Origin: Pelecanus crispus
Taxonomy: Eukaryota > Chordata > Aves > Pelecaniformes > Pelecanidae
NCBI RefSeq assembly: GCF_030463565.1
Contig: NC_134652.1
Span: forward strand, 15,043,397 to 15,107,396
DNA length: 64,000 bases
Direction: 5' to 3'
Made by a program: the position numbers and the translations under genes. The notes beneath the pieces are model-generated. The model saw nothing but the letters and a program-made list of their open reading frames with translations. It was not told where the DNA came from and did not search any database. Shown here in pieces: positions 36,414 to 46,570 of the stretch (its first letter is position 1; each line of letters starts with the position of its first letter).

Positions 36414-38873
36414 ATGGACAAGTTTCGGATGGTCTTCCAGTTCCTCCAGTCCAACCAGGAGTCCTTCATGAATGGCATCTGTGGGATCATGGCCCTCGCC
36501 AGCGCCCAGATGTACTCAGCCTTTGATTTCAACTGCCCCTGCCTGCCATGCTACAACCTGGCCTACGGGCTGGGCATCCTCCTGGTGCCCCCCTTCATCT
36601 TGTTCCTGCTGGGCTTCGTGCTGAACAACAACATCTCCATGCTGGCGGAGGAGTGGAAGCGACCCCAGGGCCAGCGAAAGAAGGACCGGGCTGTCCTGCG
36701 CTACATGTTCTGCTCCATGGCGCAGCGGGCCATGATCGCCCCTGTGGTCTGGGTCTCGGTGACACTGCTGGATGGCAAATGCATCACCTGCGCCTTCTGC
36801 ACCTCGGTGCCCGTGGAAATCCTGGGCAACACCAGCCACCCCAGCCTCTCACAAGGGGAGATGAAGCGCGTCCTCGCCCGCATCCCCTGCAAGGAGATCT
36901 ACAATGGACAGGAGCTCATTGCCAATGAAGTGGCCATCAGGTACCTGCGCTGCATCTCGCAGGTAAGAGGCATCATGACTGTGTCCTCGCTGGTGGCTTA
37001 GGGTTAGGCACTGCCAGCCTTAGCCCTTGCCTTGAGGGAATCTCCTTGTTGAAATCAAGCTGCAGGAGGAGAGACTGGTGATTTCACAGGGGTACAAGGT
37101 GTTCAGATACAGCTCTAGAGAGTTACGCCTCCAGCATGGTGCAGAGACTGAAGCTGTAGGTTGTCCTGATAATTTGGTCCCCACTCCTGCCTGGGCAGCC
37201 TGGGGCTGCAGGGCAGCAATACACAGCCAAGCTGTATGCAGAGATTCATTTTGAGCAAGTTCAGAAGGGGCTGATGTGGATGTTGCTGCCTGGCTAGTGG
37301 GCTGTCACTCTCTCCTGTAGCCCACTGGTTGCCCGTGGTTGCTCTTGCTGCTTATTATAACATGTGCAAGCAATGGGCTAACTGTCTATGCCACTTGCCT
37401 CTGCCGCTTGCATGGAAACAGCCAGTACGTGTTCATTAACTGTCCCAGGGAGCCACAAATTAAGAACTGCCACTAACCGCTTGTCCTGTGCTTAATTCCT
37501 CTCAAGCCCTCTGCTTCTGGCCACCTTGGAGATAGGATGGTCTGACCCACTCTGGTCACTCATGTACTCCTGTTCAAAAGCAGCTCCTCTCCCTGACCTC
37601 CTTAGAGGAGACAGGAATTATTATCCCCAATTTAAGAAGAGAAATGGAGGCACAGAGACTTCTCCAAATACACAAAGCAGGTTTTCCTGGGTAGACCCCA
37701 ATTCCCAGCTGCTGGGAAGCACTGGGAGCTGCAAAACAAGAGGTGCCACCCAGATACCCCCCTCCCAGGTGCACTTCTAGGGGGCTCCATTTAGAGCAGG
37801 GTTCACCCTCGTGAGCTCTGCCTGCACAGCCCAGCAGCAGCCTGAGCTGAGACTGATGGTGAACGATGCAGACCGGTCCTGGCTCTGCCCTCATCTCCCC
37901 CTTCCTGTCAGATGCCATTAACAGGGTAGCCTGTCACTGCTGCTCACCCACAATAGATGTTATTAAGCCCAACAGCTAAGGAAAAGGGTTAGACAGCTGC
38001 ATAAACCCAGGGAGCATCTGGAACGACATTAGCTGTGAGTCAGAGGACACACACTATCCTAGACACAGGTGAGGCACGGCTGTATTGGAGGCAGGACCGA
38101 GGGCTGGGTGCAGGATTTGGTCTGATGTCATTTATGGTCACTGCCTGCTAATGCCATACATGGTGAGAAGCAGAGAGGTGCTACCCTACGTGGGTGCATT
38201 GAACAGAATTTCAGTGCAGATGCACTGACGTGGTACATAGGGTCTCCTTGTCTGGCATTTGCAATGTAAATGCAGCCAAATGTCAAACAGCCCAAGTGGA
38301 GCCAGGCTTGTTTGAAGCCCACGGGGGTCCTGCTGGCTGGTGGGAAGTGCTGGGCACGTGCTCTGTCTGCCTGTGACGGGTCCGGTTCCTCCCTCATTCC
38401 TGCAGGCTCTGGGCTGGTGCTTTGTGCTGCTGATGACCACGCTGGCTTTCTTGGTCAGATCCCTCCGGCCCTGCTTCACCCAAGCTGCCTTCCTGAAGAG
38501 CAGGTACTGGTCCCACTACATCGACATCGAGCGCAAGCTGTTCGACGAGACGTGTGCGGAGCACGCCAGGAGCTTTGCCAAGGTCTGCATCCAGCAGTTC
38601 TTTGAGGGCATGAGCACGGACCTGGCAGCCGCTCACTGCCACCCGCCCAGGAAAGCCCCCGCTGATGCAGGGGAAGCTGCTGAGAAGCTCTTGGGCATCA
38701 CCGACCAGGGCACCATGAACATGGCCCTGAAGAGCTGGCACAGGTGCAAGCCCCCACTGCACCTCCACCCGCCTGCCCTCCCCAGTGGCAATGGCTGGGC
38801 AGGGGAAGGGCAGCCCCCCGCAAACCCCCCCGTGCCCCGGAGGGAGACAGCTGCCTACTACAGCCGGGTGTGA
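36414..38873 (+). CDS. CALHM1: CALHM1, calcium homeostasis modulator 1 (two coding exons)
   Basis: Exons 36414-36962 and 38406-38873 encode 338 residues (human 346), starting [20 protein letters not shown], almost identical to human. CALHM1 is a plasma-membrane large-pore channel gated by voltage and extracellular calcium, and it releases ATP as the taste-cell transmitter together with CALHM3. Visible features are Cys41 and Cys43, Cys126 and Cys159 (the disulfide-forming set of the family), pore-region Asp120 in LLDGKC, and a glycosylation sequon at Asn139 (NTS). After the intron come the fourth membrane segment ([17 protein letters not shown]) and the cytosolic helices with [14 protein letters not shown], ending AYYSRV. 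In-frame sequence upstream of this ATG has no earlier ATG, and homology supports the start. The human P86L site is glutamine here (Gln85). Confidence 0.97.
36963..38405 (+). other. CALHM1: CALHM1 intron (1443 bp)
   Basis: A phase-0 intron after RYLRCISQ, with donor GTAAGA and acceptor CATTCCTGCAG, at the family-conserved site. It contains an ancient MIR-like SINE near 37.6-37.7 kb and nothing else I recognise. Confidence 0.9.
37605..37705 (+). mobile_element. MIR SINE relic in the CALHM1 intron
   Basis: ATTATTATCCCCAATTTAAG followed by GAGAAATGGAGGCACAGAGA closely follows the MIR core order (ATTATTATCCCCATTTTACA, GAGGAAACTGAGGCACAGAG). It is then weakly continued by CTTCTCCAAATACACAAAGC. Divergence is high, as expected for an element older than the bird lineage. 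Confidence 0.65.
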
Positions 38874-39447
38874 GGGGGCACAGGGCTCAGCGGAGGCAGA
38901 GCCGCGCTTTGGGGAGAGGGCCTGCAGAGAGGGCAGACAGGTGGGCATCCGAGCCAGGCAGGGGCGAGGGTCAGTGCCACAGGGGCTGCAGGGGGATGGG
39001 CACCCAAAGGGCTCGGCAGTGCCAGTGCGATCCCATCTGCTCCCACATCCAATCCTACAGCATGGGTAATTCAGGCAAGGGGTTTTGTGCTGAGCAGGGC
39101 AGCTAGCCAAGGCCATGATGGACAAGCTCCAGGGGTGCTGAAGGGCGCGATGCATCGGCCAGACGGACATGCCGTGCGTCCCACACCGCCAAGCACCAGG
39201 TTTGTGTTGTGGCAGTTCCTAAGGCAGACACTACGAGATGTGGAGAACTTCCTTTCTTTTAGCACATGCTCAGCACTGGGTCAGCGCACGTGGCTTTAGG
39301 CAGTATTAAAAATCCCCTGGTAAGGAAACAAGCTGGGGGCCCCCCTCTCTCACACTGAGCTGTGAAACCCCAAAAGTCTCACCATTACCCCTCCACATAC
39401 TGCATCCCCACAGACACACACAGCTTCCAGGTCAAGAAAAGCTTTAA

Positions 39448-39453
39448 AATAAA
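39448..39453 (+). terminator. CALHM1: Polyadenylation signal, candidate for CALHM1
   Basis: AATAAA about 575 bp after the CALHM1 stop codon is the first canonical signal downstream. Another lies at 39746-39751. Which is used cannot be told from sequence. Confidence 0.45.
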
Positions 39454-42400
39454 TTTGACCCAAGCAATGAGCTAGTGAAGGGACATCCTATATTGCATTA
39501 CACGTGATAGGAATGGCGTGGTTGGTGTCACAGATACTACTCGACAAGGAGCCCACAGAGATGCTCCTTGAAGGGGTTGCAGACAAGGAGAGCAGCTATC
39601 ACTCAGCAGTATGGAGGGTGGGGGCCAGACCAACCCTCTGCCACAAATTTGCTGCAGGACAGTTTGCTCTTGCAATTTCACCTGGATTCCTCCCTGACAC
39701 AAAGACTGATATTAAAACCTGCCTGGGTGTTTGTTTGAGGAGCCAAATAAATAATTTAAGCTCACTGTTCAAGCTCCGCGCTTAGGCACAAGGATTTATA
39801 AAAGCTGTTTACAAAAGCTGTTGGCGTTTCTTTATTCGAATACAATGAAAAGGACTGGGGGGGCCCCCAGGCCAAGCCCAGGGTGCTGCCGGCACACAGC
39901 AGCCAGCGGCGAGCCAGCCCTGGCCCTCAAGAGGAGAAGCCAGGGAGCCACCGCCAACCCTACGCAATACCAGGTGGCTGCCCATCTCCATAGAAACTGA
40001 GGATGATGGGATACAGGCCCTCGAGGTGACTATGGAAATCGCAGCCCGGAAGAGTGTTCCCCAGTGGCCCTGATTTTATTACCAATAAGCAGAAGGAAAA
40101 TCCCTTTTGAGAGATGAGTTTTACCTTTGCTGCGTCCCTTTTGAAATGCTCATCCCCTTGAAATTTCTGCTGCTGCGTTCTTGTTCAAACCAACTTATTA
40201 AGGCTGGCTGGTAACTGAGGTGACTGTCGTTTGCATAAACCTTAATTATCGGTGTGTAACTCCACAGAGGCTGTGGGAAGAGGAGAACAAAGGACCACAA
40301 TGACGAGGAAATTCTCCAAGCTCCTGTGAGAGAGCCTTAGCAAGCCCATAGTCAAGGGCAGGCTGAATCTGGCTGACTCCCAGGAGAAAGGAGCATAACA
40401 CAGATTTATCATTAATCTTCACACCACAAACTTTAATTAAGGCACCTGCCCAGAAATTAGTAGGCACAAAACCTGATTTACAAAGCAAAAGAGATTAAAA
40501 GATAAAGGCGGTTTCCACTCCTATTATTTGCAGTTCAGCACTGTTAATGGCTCCCCCAGAAAGGTGCACTCAGAGTCCCCACAACAGCGAGCAGCATGCA
40601 GGGCTGGTGGGCTCCACTGCACAGCTATTAAGATACAGAAAAACCAGCATGCATTTGCAAAGAGAAGTTTCTGCACTCTTAATACAGGTTTTTAGTCGCA
40701 GAGAGTCCCCACAGAGCCGGCAGGGCATCCTCCCTGTCCTGGATTTTGGGGGCATCTTTCATCGCCTCCGCGAGGAGACCGCTCTCTAGGGAACCTGACA
40801 CAGCTTCCGGGATTCCAGCCAGGCCGCGGTCCCAGCGCTGAGCCCAGTTAGCAGCAGCGCCCCGAGCGCGGAGCGAGCCCCGGGGCCCCCAGCCGAGCCA
40901 GCAGATGCCGGGCGGGAGGGGAGCCAGCCCCGGGCGGGCGCGGAGGTGTGGGAGTGCCAAAGGGTGCACCGCACCCAAACACCTGGGAGCTGCAAAAACC
41001 TGCCCAGGGACCCCAGCTCTGGGGGGTAAGAAGGAGGACTCGGTCCAAAAATCCCAGCTGAACTGCTGATGCTGGGCTGAGCTTAGCTTTGTTCCAGGCA
41101 GAGAGGAACGTGGGCGTTGCTGAAGATTTGCCTGTGCTGAAGACATCCTGTGGGGAGGGCTGAGTTGAACCCCGGGGACAGGACAACGAGAAGGCTGGGG
41201 AAGGAGGACAGGGGCCTCCAGCCTCTGCACCAGGCTGGGCAGGAGCTGGAGCCAAGGGACAGACAGCGGAGAGGAGGGAGCGGCGCAAGGAGAACGCGAC
41301 GCCTGCTCGGCTGCCTCGCAGGCACTGTGCTCCGCAGAGGAAGCAGCGAGCGGAAAAGCCAAGCCAGCCAGGAATGCACGGCGCTCGCCAAACTGCAGGC
41401 TGCGCCCAGCCTCGCATGCATGGCTCCCCGGCCTTGCTCAGCCCCCACTGCCCCCCGCAGCAGCCCCTCCGCTCGCTCCCAGGCGGCAGGAAGCAAAATC
41501 TGGCCACCCCACAGAGCTCGTGACAGCACGTTACTGCTTCTCCCGAAAACCCAGCCAGGCTGGCATCTTCCCTGCTGGCTTAGCCGGCTCACACACACAA
41601 AAGCAGCAGTTTCTGCCCCTTCACGTGGGGCGAAGGGCTTCTGCCATGCACAACTGCATCCCCTGGGAACCATGGGGGCTGCATCCAACCCCCAGGCCGG
41701 GGGGCTCCAGGGTTTCCCCTGTGCACCCCAGCAAGGCGCCCCATTGCTCCCATCCTCCAGGAAAACCCCAGGCTGTCCCAGCCAGCCTCTGCACAGCTGC
41801 ATCGCGAGTCTGAAAAAGGCCGATGTGCTTTTTCCAGTGACTCATTCTCAGCCTTTCCTTTCCTTTTTTTTTTTCTTTTTAAAGGCACAGCCTCAGCCTT
41901 GCACCCAGCAGAAGCCAAGCGCCTGCTTTTTGCCCCACCCAAGCACAGGGCCCAAGAACAACCTCCTCCCTCCTCCCAAAAGCCGACAGCCGAGGGCACG
42001 TTGCACACTGAAAAAGGAAGCTGCCAAACTCTTAACGCTGTTTTCATCAGCTTTTGCTTGGTCCATCAGCGTGGCCTCAGCCACATCCCCACTTCTGCAC
42101 AGCCCCGCATGCTGCCGGGAACCCCCTGCAGCCAAAGCAAAAACCACACGAGGAGCTGAGAAGGCTCCAGAACTGGTCTCATCAACTTTTCAAGTAAGTG
42201 ACTTCATTTTTTCTTGCTTTCATGCATGTTTTGGGGAAAGACTTTAACAGAGGCTGCTAAAAAAATGAACTGCTGCAAAAAACTTTTCCCCTCCCCTCCT
42301 ACCCACCTCTCTGTCTCCTAGACAGGCACCATCACCCCCGACCAGAGAAAGGGCAACCCCCCCGCCCCAAAATGGCATACTCCCTTTTGCCAGCTCCTCT

Positions 42401-44558
42401 TATTTTTGCTTTGCTGGTTGCCAGGCCCTGTCAGGAAGGTCGCAGGGCCTTGTTTATCAGGGCTATTTGCTGGTAACTCTAGTAACGGGGTTTTGAACCC
42501 CACACACTAGAGCAAGTTTGGAGGTTTAGCGTCTGGCTACAAACGCGGTGTACCACAAATCGCAGCATCTGGAGCTGGGGGCCCGGTACCCGTCACGTGG
42601 CTGCAGTTTTTGGCTGGTCTGTCTCGTTCGCTGACAAGAGTTTTGCATATGGAAGACTGGGAAGATGCAGGAAGACATTAAGGGCCGTTTGTGTTTGAAC
42701 TCAGCCATATCACAGCCTGACTTTAAAGGGATTGCCATGGGTTAGACAGAGCAGGGAACTGAGGCCAAATTTCTGCCCCCTTTCGCCTCCGCTGCCCCAC
42801 AAAGGAAGGGGGTAAAACAGGATTTGGTGGGGCAGATGAACCAAAGCACAGGAGAGGCTTAAAGCACAGTGCATGAGCAAGCCTTGTGCAAGAGACCATA
42901 AAGATTAAGGTGCCTTTGTCTCCTCTGCACGAATGTCCCTGTAGCTTTTTCCCCGCAGCTGGGGCTGCCCTGGGGAAGCCTCACTCCATGCATGCCAGCT
43001 GGGAGATGCCGGCATCAGGGCAGATTTTGGGCAGCCCTGCTGTGGGTCAGGGCTCCCTGGGAGCCCCGGATGTGCACTAATGCTGCCAGCACTGTGCAAG
43101 TTGCCGGAGATGGTTAGTCCGGTGCCCGCGTCCTTCCTGTTTCCAGCAAACCCCAGTGACAGCAGCTCCCCAGAGGCCAGCGGGTTTCATCACATGGGTG
43201 AGGGCTCCTGGAGCTAGCGAGGTGCTTGGGGCTTCCTGAGATGAAGCCCTGTGGGGATGCAGCGCAGATGGAAAGTCAACTAAAACATTAATTAAATGCA
43301 GCTTGCAAGTGGCTTGGGGGAATGGGCATCACTGCAGAGGGCATGGATACACTCCTCGATTACTTCCCTGTCCTTCGAAAAAATCAGGGCATATGCTTTC
43401 CCCTGCTTGGTCCTGAATGCCTGCAGTCCACACAGCCCAGCCCTGTCAGTGGGGTGGGCATCCCAGCATAACCAGTGTTGTGCTGGGAGAAGGAGCTGGG
43501 GGAAGCCACACAAGTGAAGGGCAGTGAAGTGCATCTCTGGTACTGAGGTGTGCAGGTCGAGGGGCTCAGTTTCAGGCCAGCAGTTAGAGGCTGAGCTAGG
43601 ACTGCGGGCTAGGACAGGGAATACTGTTGAGTCAACCAACTGTAGGAGAGATCATCCTGCCACACCTAATCCTAGCAAAAACTCCTACATAATTGCTGAC
43701 CCAGCTCTATCAACATTTGGTGTTTGTATCCTGGGTCATCAAGATAAGCTCTGCTTTCCCAGAAAGCGACTTCTCTTGCTGCTAGCAACAGCCCCAGAGC
43801 ATCTGCTCGCCCCTGTCGGCGGAGGCTGCTCTTGCCTGGCCCTCCCATGCTGAATCTCTCTGCCCCCAAACCTGCTGGGCCGTCTCGCAGCACCTCTTGC
43901 TGCCTCCCTGACATACCTTTGCCTATTACTAAATATTAACTCATCAGGTCCGAAGAGGGAGGTAAAAGCCACACACAGCACCTTCAAGGCAGTGTGGCAC
44001 CAGCATGCACGTGCCGTGTGCCTGGGCTAGCGTGAGTCAGTGGCAGGGCTGGGGACACATCCCAATGCCAGTGCTCTGGTCTAGTTTCCCCAGTAATGTG
44101 GCGTCCTCCTTCGTTGCAGGCTTGGGAGATCATTTAGTGTCTGGCAGCAACACTGACAGTAATCGCTTCTGCGGGAGGTGACTAAACCCAAAGAGAAGGA
44201 AAGACTACGAACGTGCAAATGACAGGGGCAGAAACAGCTGTCCCATTGGTAATCTTGCCACAGAGACGCTTTTGGAGAGCTTAGTGGGAAACTGAAATGA
44301 CTGAGGATTCATGCGTTGCTTAGGCTGAGTCCCTCTTCGGCTCCTTTTGAAGTATCCCTGGTACAGCAACCAACTCCAGAGGCTAGGACACCAGGCGGGA
44401 AGAAGGAACAGCAGTGAAGGTGTGCTCCTGGAGCAGCCCCTCGCACTCCAGCTGGCCCAAAGCCATTTCACTCCGCATCGCCGTGTCCCTCAGTGCTGGG
44501 AGGTGGGTCAGCACGGCCCCCCGCTGCAGTACACTCCTCCTCTCACCCCCGGGACGAG
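39454..44558. other. Intergenic region between CALHM1 and CALHM2
   Basis: About 5 kb with no recognisable protein-coding exon. The segment 40.75-42.2 kb is GC-rich with scattered CpGs and long stop-free frames on both strands, treated separately as a possible CALHM2 upstream exon. A T-rich tract lies at 41862-41880. The rest is single-copy DNA. Confidence 0.6.
40750..42193 (+). promoter_or_regulatory. CALHM2: GC-rich segment, candidate CALHM2 promoter / non-coding first exon
   Basis: CpG frequency rises between about 40.78 and 41.37 kb (for example AGCGCGGAGCGAGCCCCGGG near 40865) relative to its flanks. A consensus-like splice donor, CAA|GTAAGTG, lies at 42191-42200. Possible acceptors are CCGCTGCAG ending at 44529 and GTCCCTCAG ending at 44490, both just before the CALHM2 ATG. 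As I recall, mammalian CALHM2 transcripts carry non-coding 5' exons, so a promoter here is plausible. A stop-free plus-strand frame of 365 codons (41150-42247) has no protein similarity I recognise and probably reflects base composition. Confidence 0.4.
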
Positions 44559-45601
44559 ATGGCTGCCCTCGTTGCCGAGAACTTCCGCTTCCTCTCCTTG
44601 TTCTTCAAGAGCAAAGATGTGATGATCTTCAACGGTTTGGTAGCCCTGGGCACAGTGGGCAGCGAGGAGCTCTTCTCGGTCGTTGCCTTCAACTGCCCCT
44701 GCTCCCCTGCCCGCAATTACATCTATGGGCTGGCTGCCATCGGTGTCCCGGCCCTGGCCCTCTTCCTCATCGGCGTCATCTGGAACAACCACACCTGGAA
44801 CCTGGTAGCCGAGTGCCACAAGCGCGGCACCAAGAACTTCTCTGCTGCCGCCACCTTCCTCCTCTTCGGCTCCATCATGGGCCGGGCAGCCGTGGCGCCC
44901 GTCACCTGGTCGGTCATCTCGCTGCTGCGCGGGGAAGCTTACATCTGCGCCCTCAGCGAGTTTGTCAGGCCGTCCTCCCTGGACAAGTTCCCAGCTGAGT
45001 ATGGGGCTGAGGTGCTGGCCCGGTTCCCCTGTAAAGACATGCCAGCAAACCTCACCAAGTTCAGGGATGAGGTGACACGGAGGCTGAGATATGAGTCCCA
45101 GGTAGGCACGCTGGGGAGAAAGCCACATGGAGTGGGTAAGACCACCTTGCCCTGTCCTAATGCAACCTCTCTCTTCTCTCTCAGCTCTTCGGCTGGCTGC
45201 TCATTGGCATCGTTGCAGTCCTGGTTTTCCTCACCAAGTGCCTGAAGCACTGCTGCTCACCACTGAGCTACCGGCAGGAGGCTTACTGGGCCCAGTACCG
45301 CTCCAATGAGGACAAGCTCTTCCGCCGCACGGCTGAGGTCCACTCCAGGATCCTGGCGGCCAACAACGTGAAGCAATTCTTTGGCTTCGTGGCGCTGGAC
45401 AAGGAGGAGAAGGAACTGGTGCAGGAGTTCCCGGTGGAGGACGTCCAGCCAAGCCCCCAGTGGAACGCCATCACGGGCGTCTACATCTACCGGGAGAACA
45501 AGGGCTTCCCCCTCTACAGCCGGCTCCACAAATGGGCCAAAGGGGTGGAAGGGAACGGGCCAAGCCCAGAAGGCCATGAAATGCTCTTTTTGGCTTCCTA
45601 A
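44559..45601 (+). CDS. CALHM2: CALHM2, calcium homeostasis modulator 2 (two coding exons)
   Basis: Exons 44559-45101 and 45185-45601 encode 319 residues (human 323), starting MAALVAENFRFLSLFFKSKD, nearly identical to human. CALHM2 forms large-pore plasma-membrane channels. In mammals it is linked to ATP release and is expressed in glia. The family cysteines are present (Cys46, Cys48, Cys130, Cys158), as are sequons at Asn77 (NHT) and Asn164 (NLT). The position of the pore-region Asp of CALHM1/3 is Arg124 (LLRGEAYIC), as in human CALHM2. Exon 2 opens with the last membrane segment (LFGWLLIGIVAVLVFLTKCL), then the cytosolic helices (RTAEVHSRILAANNVKQFFG), ending EMLFLAS. The upstream in-frame codons lack similarity to homologues, so the ATG at 44559 is chosen. 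It is convergent with PDCD11. Confidence 0.97.
45102..45184 (+). other. CALHM2: CALHM2 intron (83 bp)
   Basis: A very short phase-0 intron after RRLRYESQ, with donor GTAGGC and acceptor CTTCTCTCTCAG, at the family-conserved position. Reading through it would break similarity, while splicing restores the human-like LFGWLL continuation. Confidence 0.92.
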
Positions 45602-46520
45602 GACAGATGGGCGCTGGGAGCGGTTCCCCAGACCACCTGGCAGGCCTATCAGTATCAGTGTGCAGCTGAGGCATTCACTGGGAATATTCCTCCCAGCAGG
45701 ATTACTTCTCTCAGCGGGTAAATAGGGATCAACAGCCTCAAGGTAGAGGCTGCTAAGCAATACACTGAGCTGGGGGACCCCTCCCTCAGAGACAACAGTC
45801 TCGTTGCTGCTCCCGGAGAGACAAGGGGAGCAAAGAGCAGACACACACCTTACCTCCAGGCTGCCACTGCACCCTGCCATCTAATGCACCAGCAGAAACC
45901 TCGGGGAGCAAGAGGTGGGCATGACATTTCTAACCATGACTCCTGCAGTCCCACCCGTCTCCCCCATGGCAGGGTTAGCCTCAGCCATCTCGCACACATA
46001 CTTGTTTTATCGACATCAGTATCTTCTTCTGCAGTTATGCAGTGCAGTGCCTGATCTGCAGGCAGGTCCTGGAGCACTTTACGGGCTTCACAGCACAGGG
46101 AAAAAGAGGAAAGCAGTGGGTAAATTCCTGTGGCAAGGGGCATGCAATGGCACCTGGGAAGAAAAGGGTCAGTAATACAGCAGCACACTGAATAACTGAG
46201 AGACTAAGGCAGGAGGAATCACCAATATTCCCGGTATTCAGAAAGACACTCTGTAATTACCAAGTTGGAATTTGGGTAGGACCCCAAGTGAAGTGCCTGG
46301 CAATCTCTAATGAGCCCAGTCACAACCATGAGTTTATAAACCTGGAAGGTGGCACCATCAGCAGAATAGCTTTCGGGCAAGGTGGCGGTTCAGAGGTAGC
46401 GTACCTGCAGTGAGCCACACTGCTGTCTGTAGCTCACTGCATTTCTCATCCAGCCATCGGATGAGAGTCCTACTTGTTTGGGTTGCAAGTTGCAGCAAGA
46501 CCTCAACCAGAATTAGTTTT

Positions 46521-46570
46521 ACATACATATATATACATTCATATATATATATAGTGTATATACTATATAA
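46521..46570. repeat. AT-rich simple repeat (TA/TACA type)
   Basis: Imperfect ATATATAT and ACATACAT runs extend from 46521 to about 46570, the longest uninterrupted TA run being about 14 bp. Confidence 0.85.

Noticed and set aside
38394-39170. A 258-codon minus-strand open frame
   Set aside because: It is the antisense shadow of CALHM1 exon 2, which is well supported on the plus strand.
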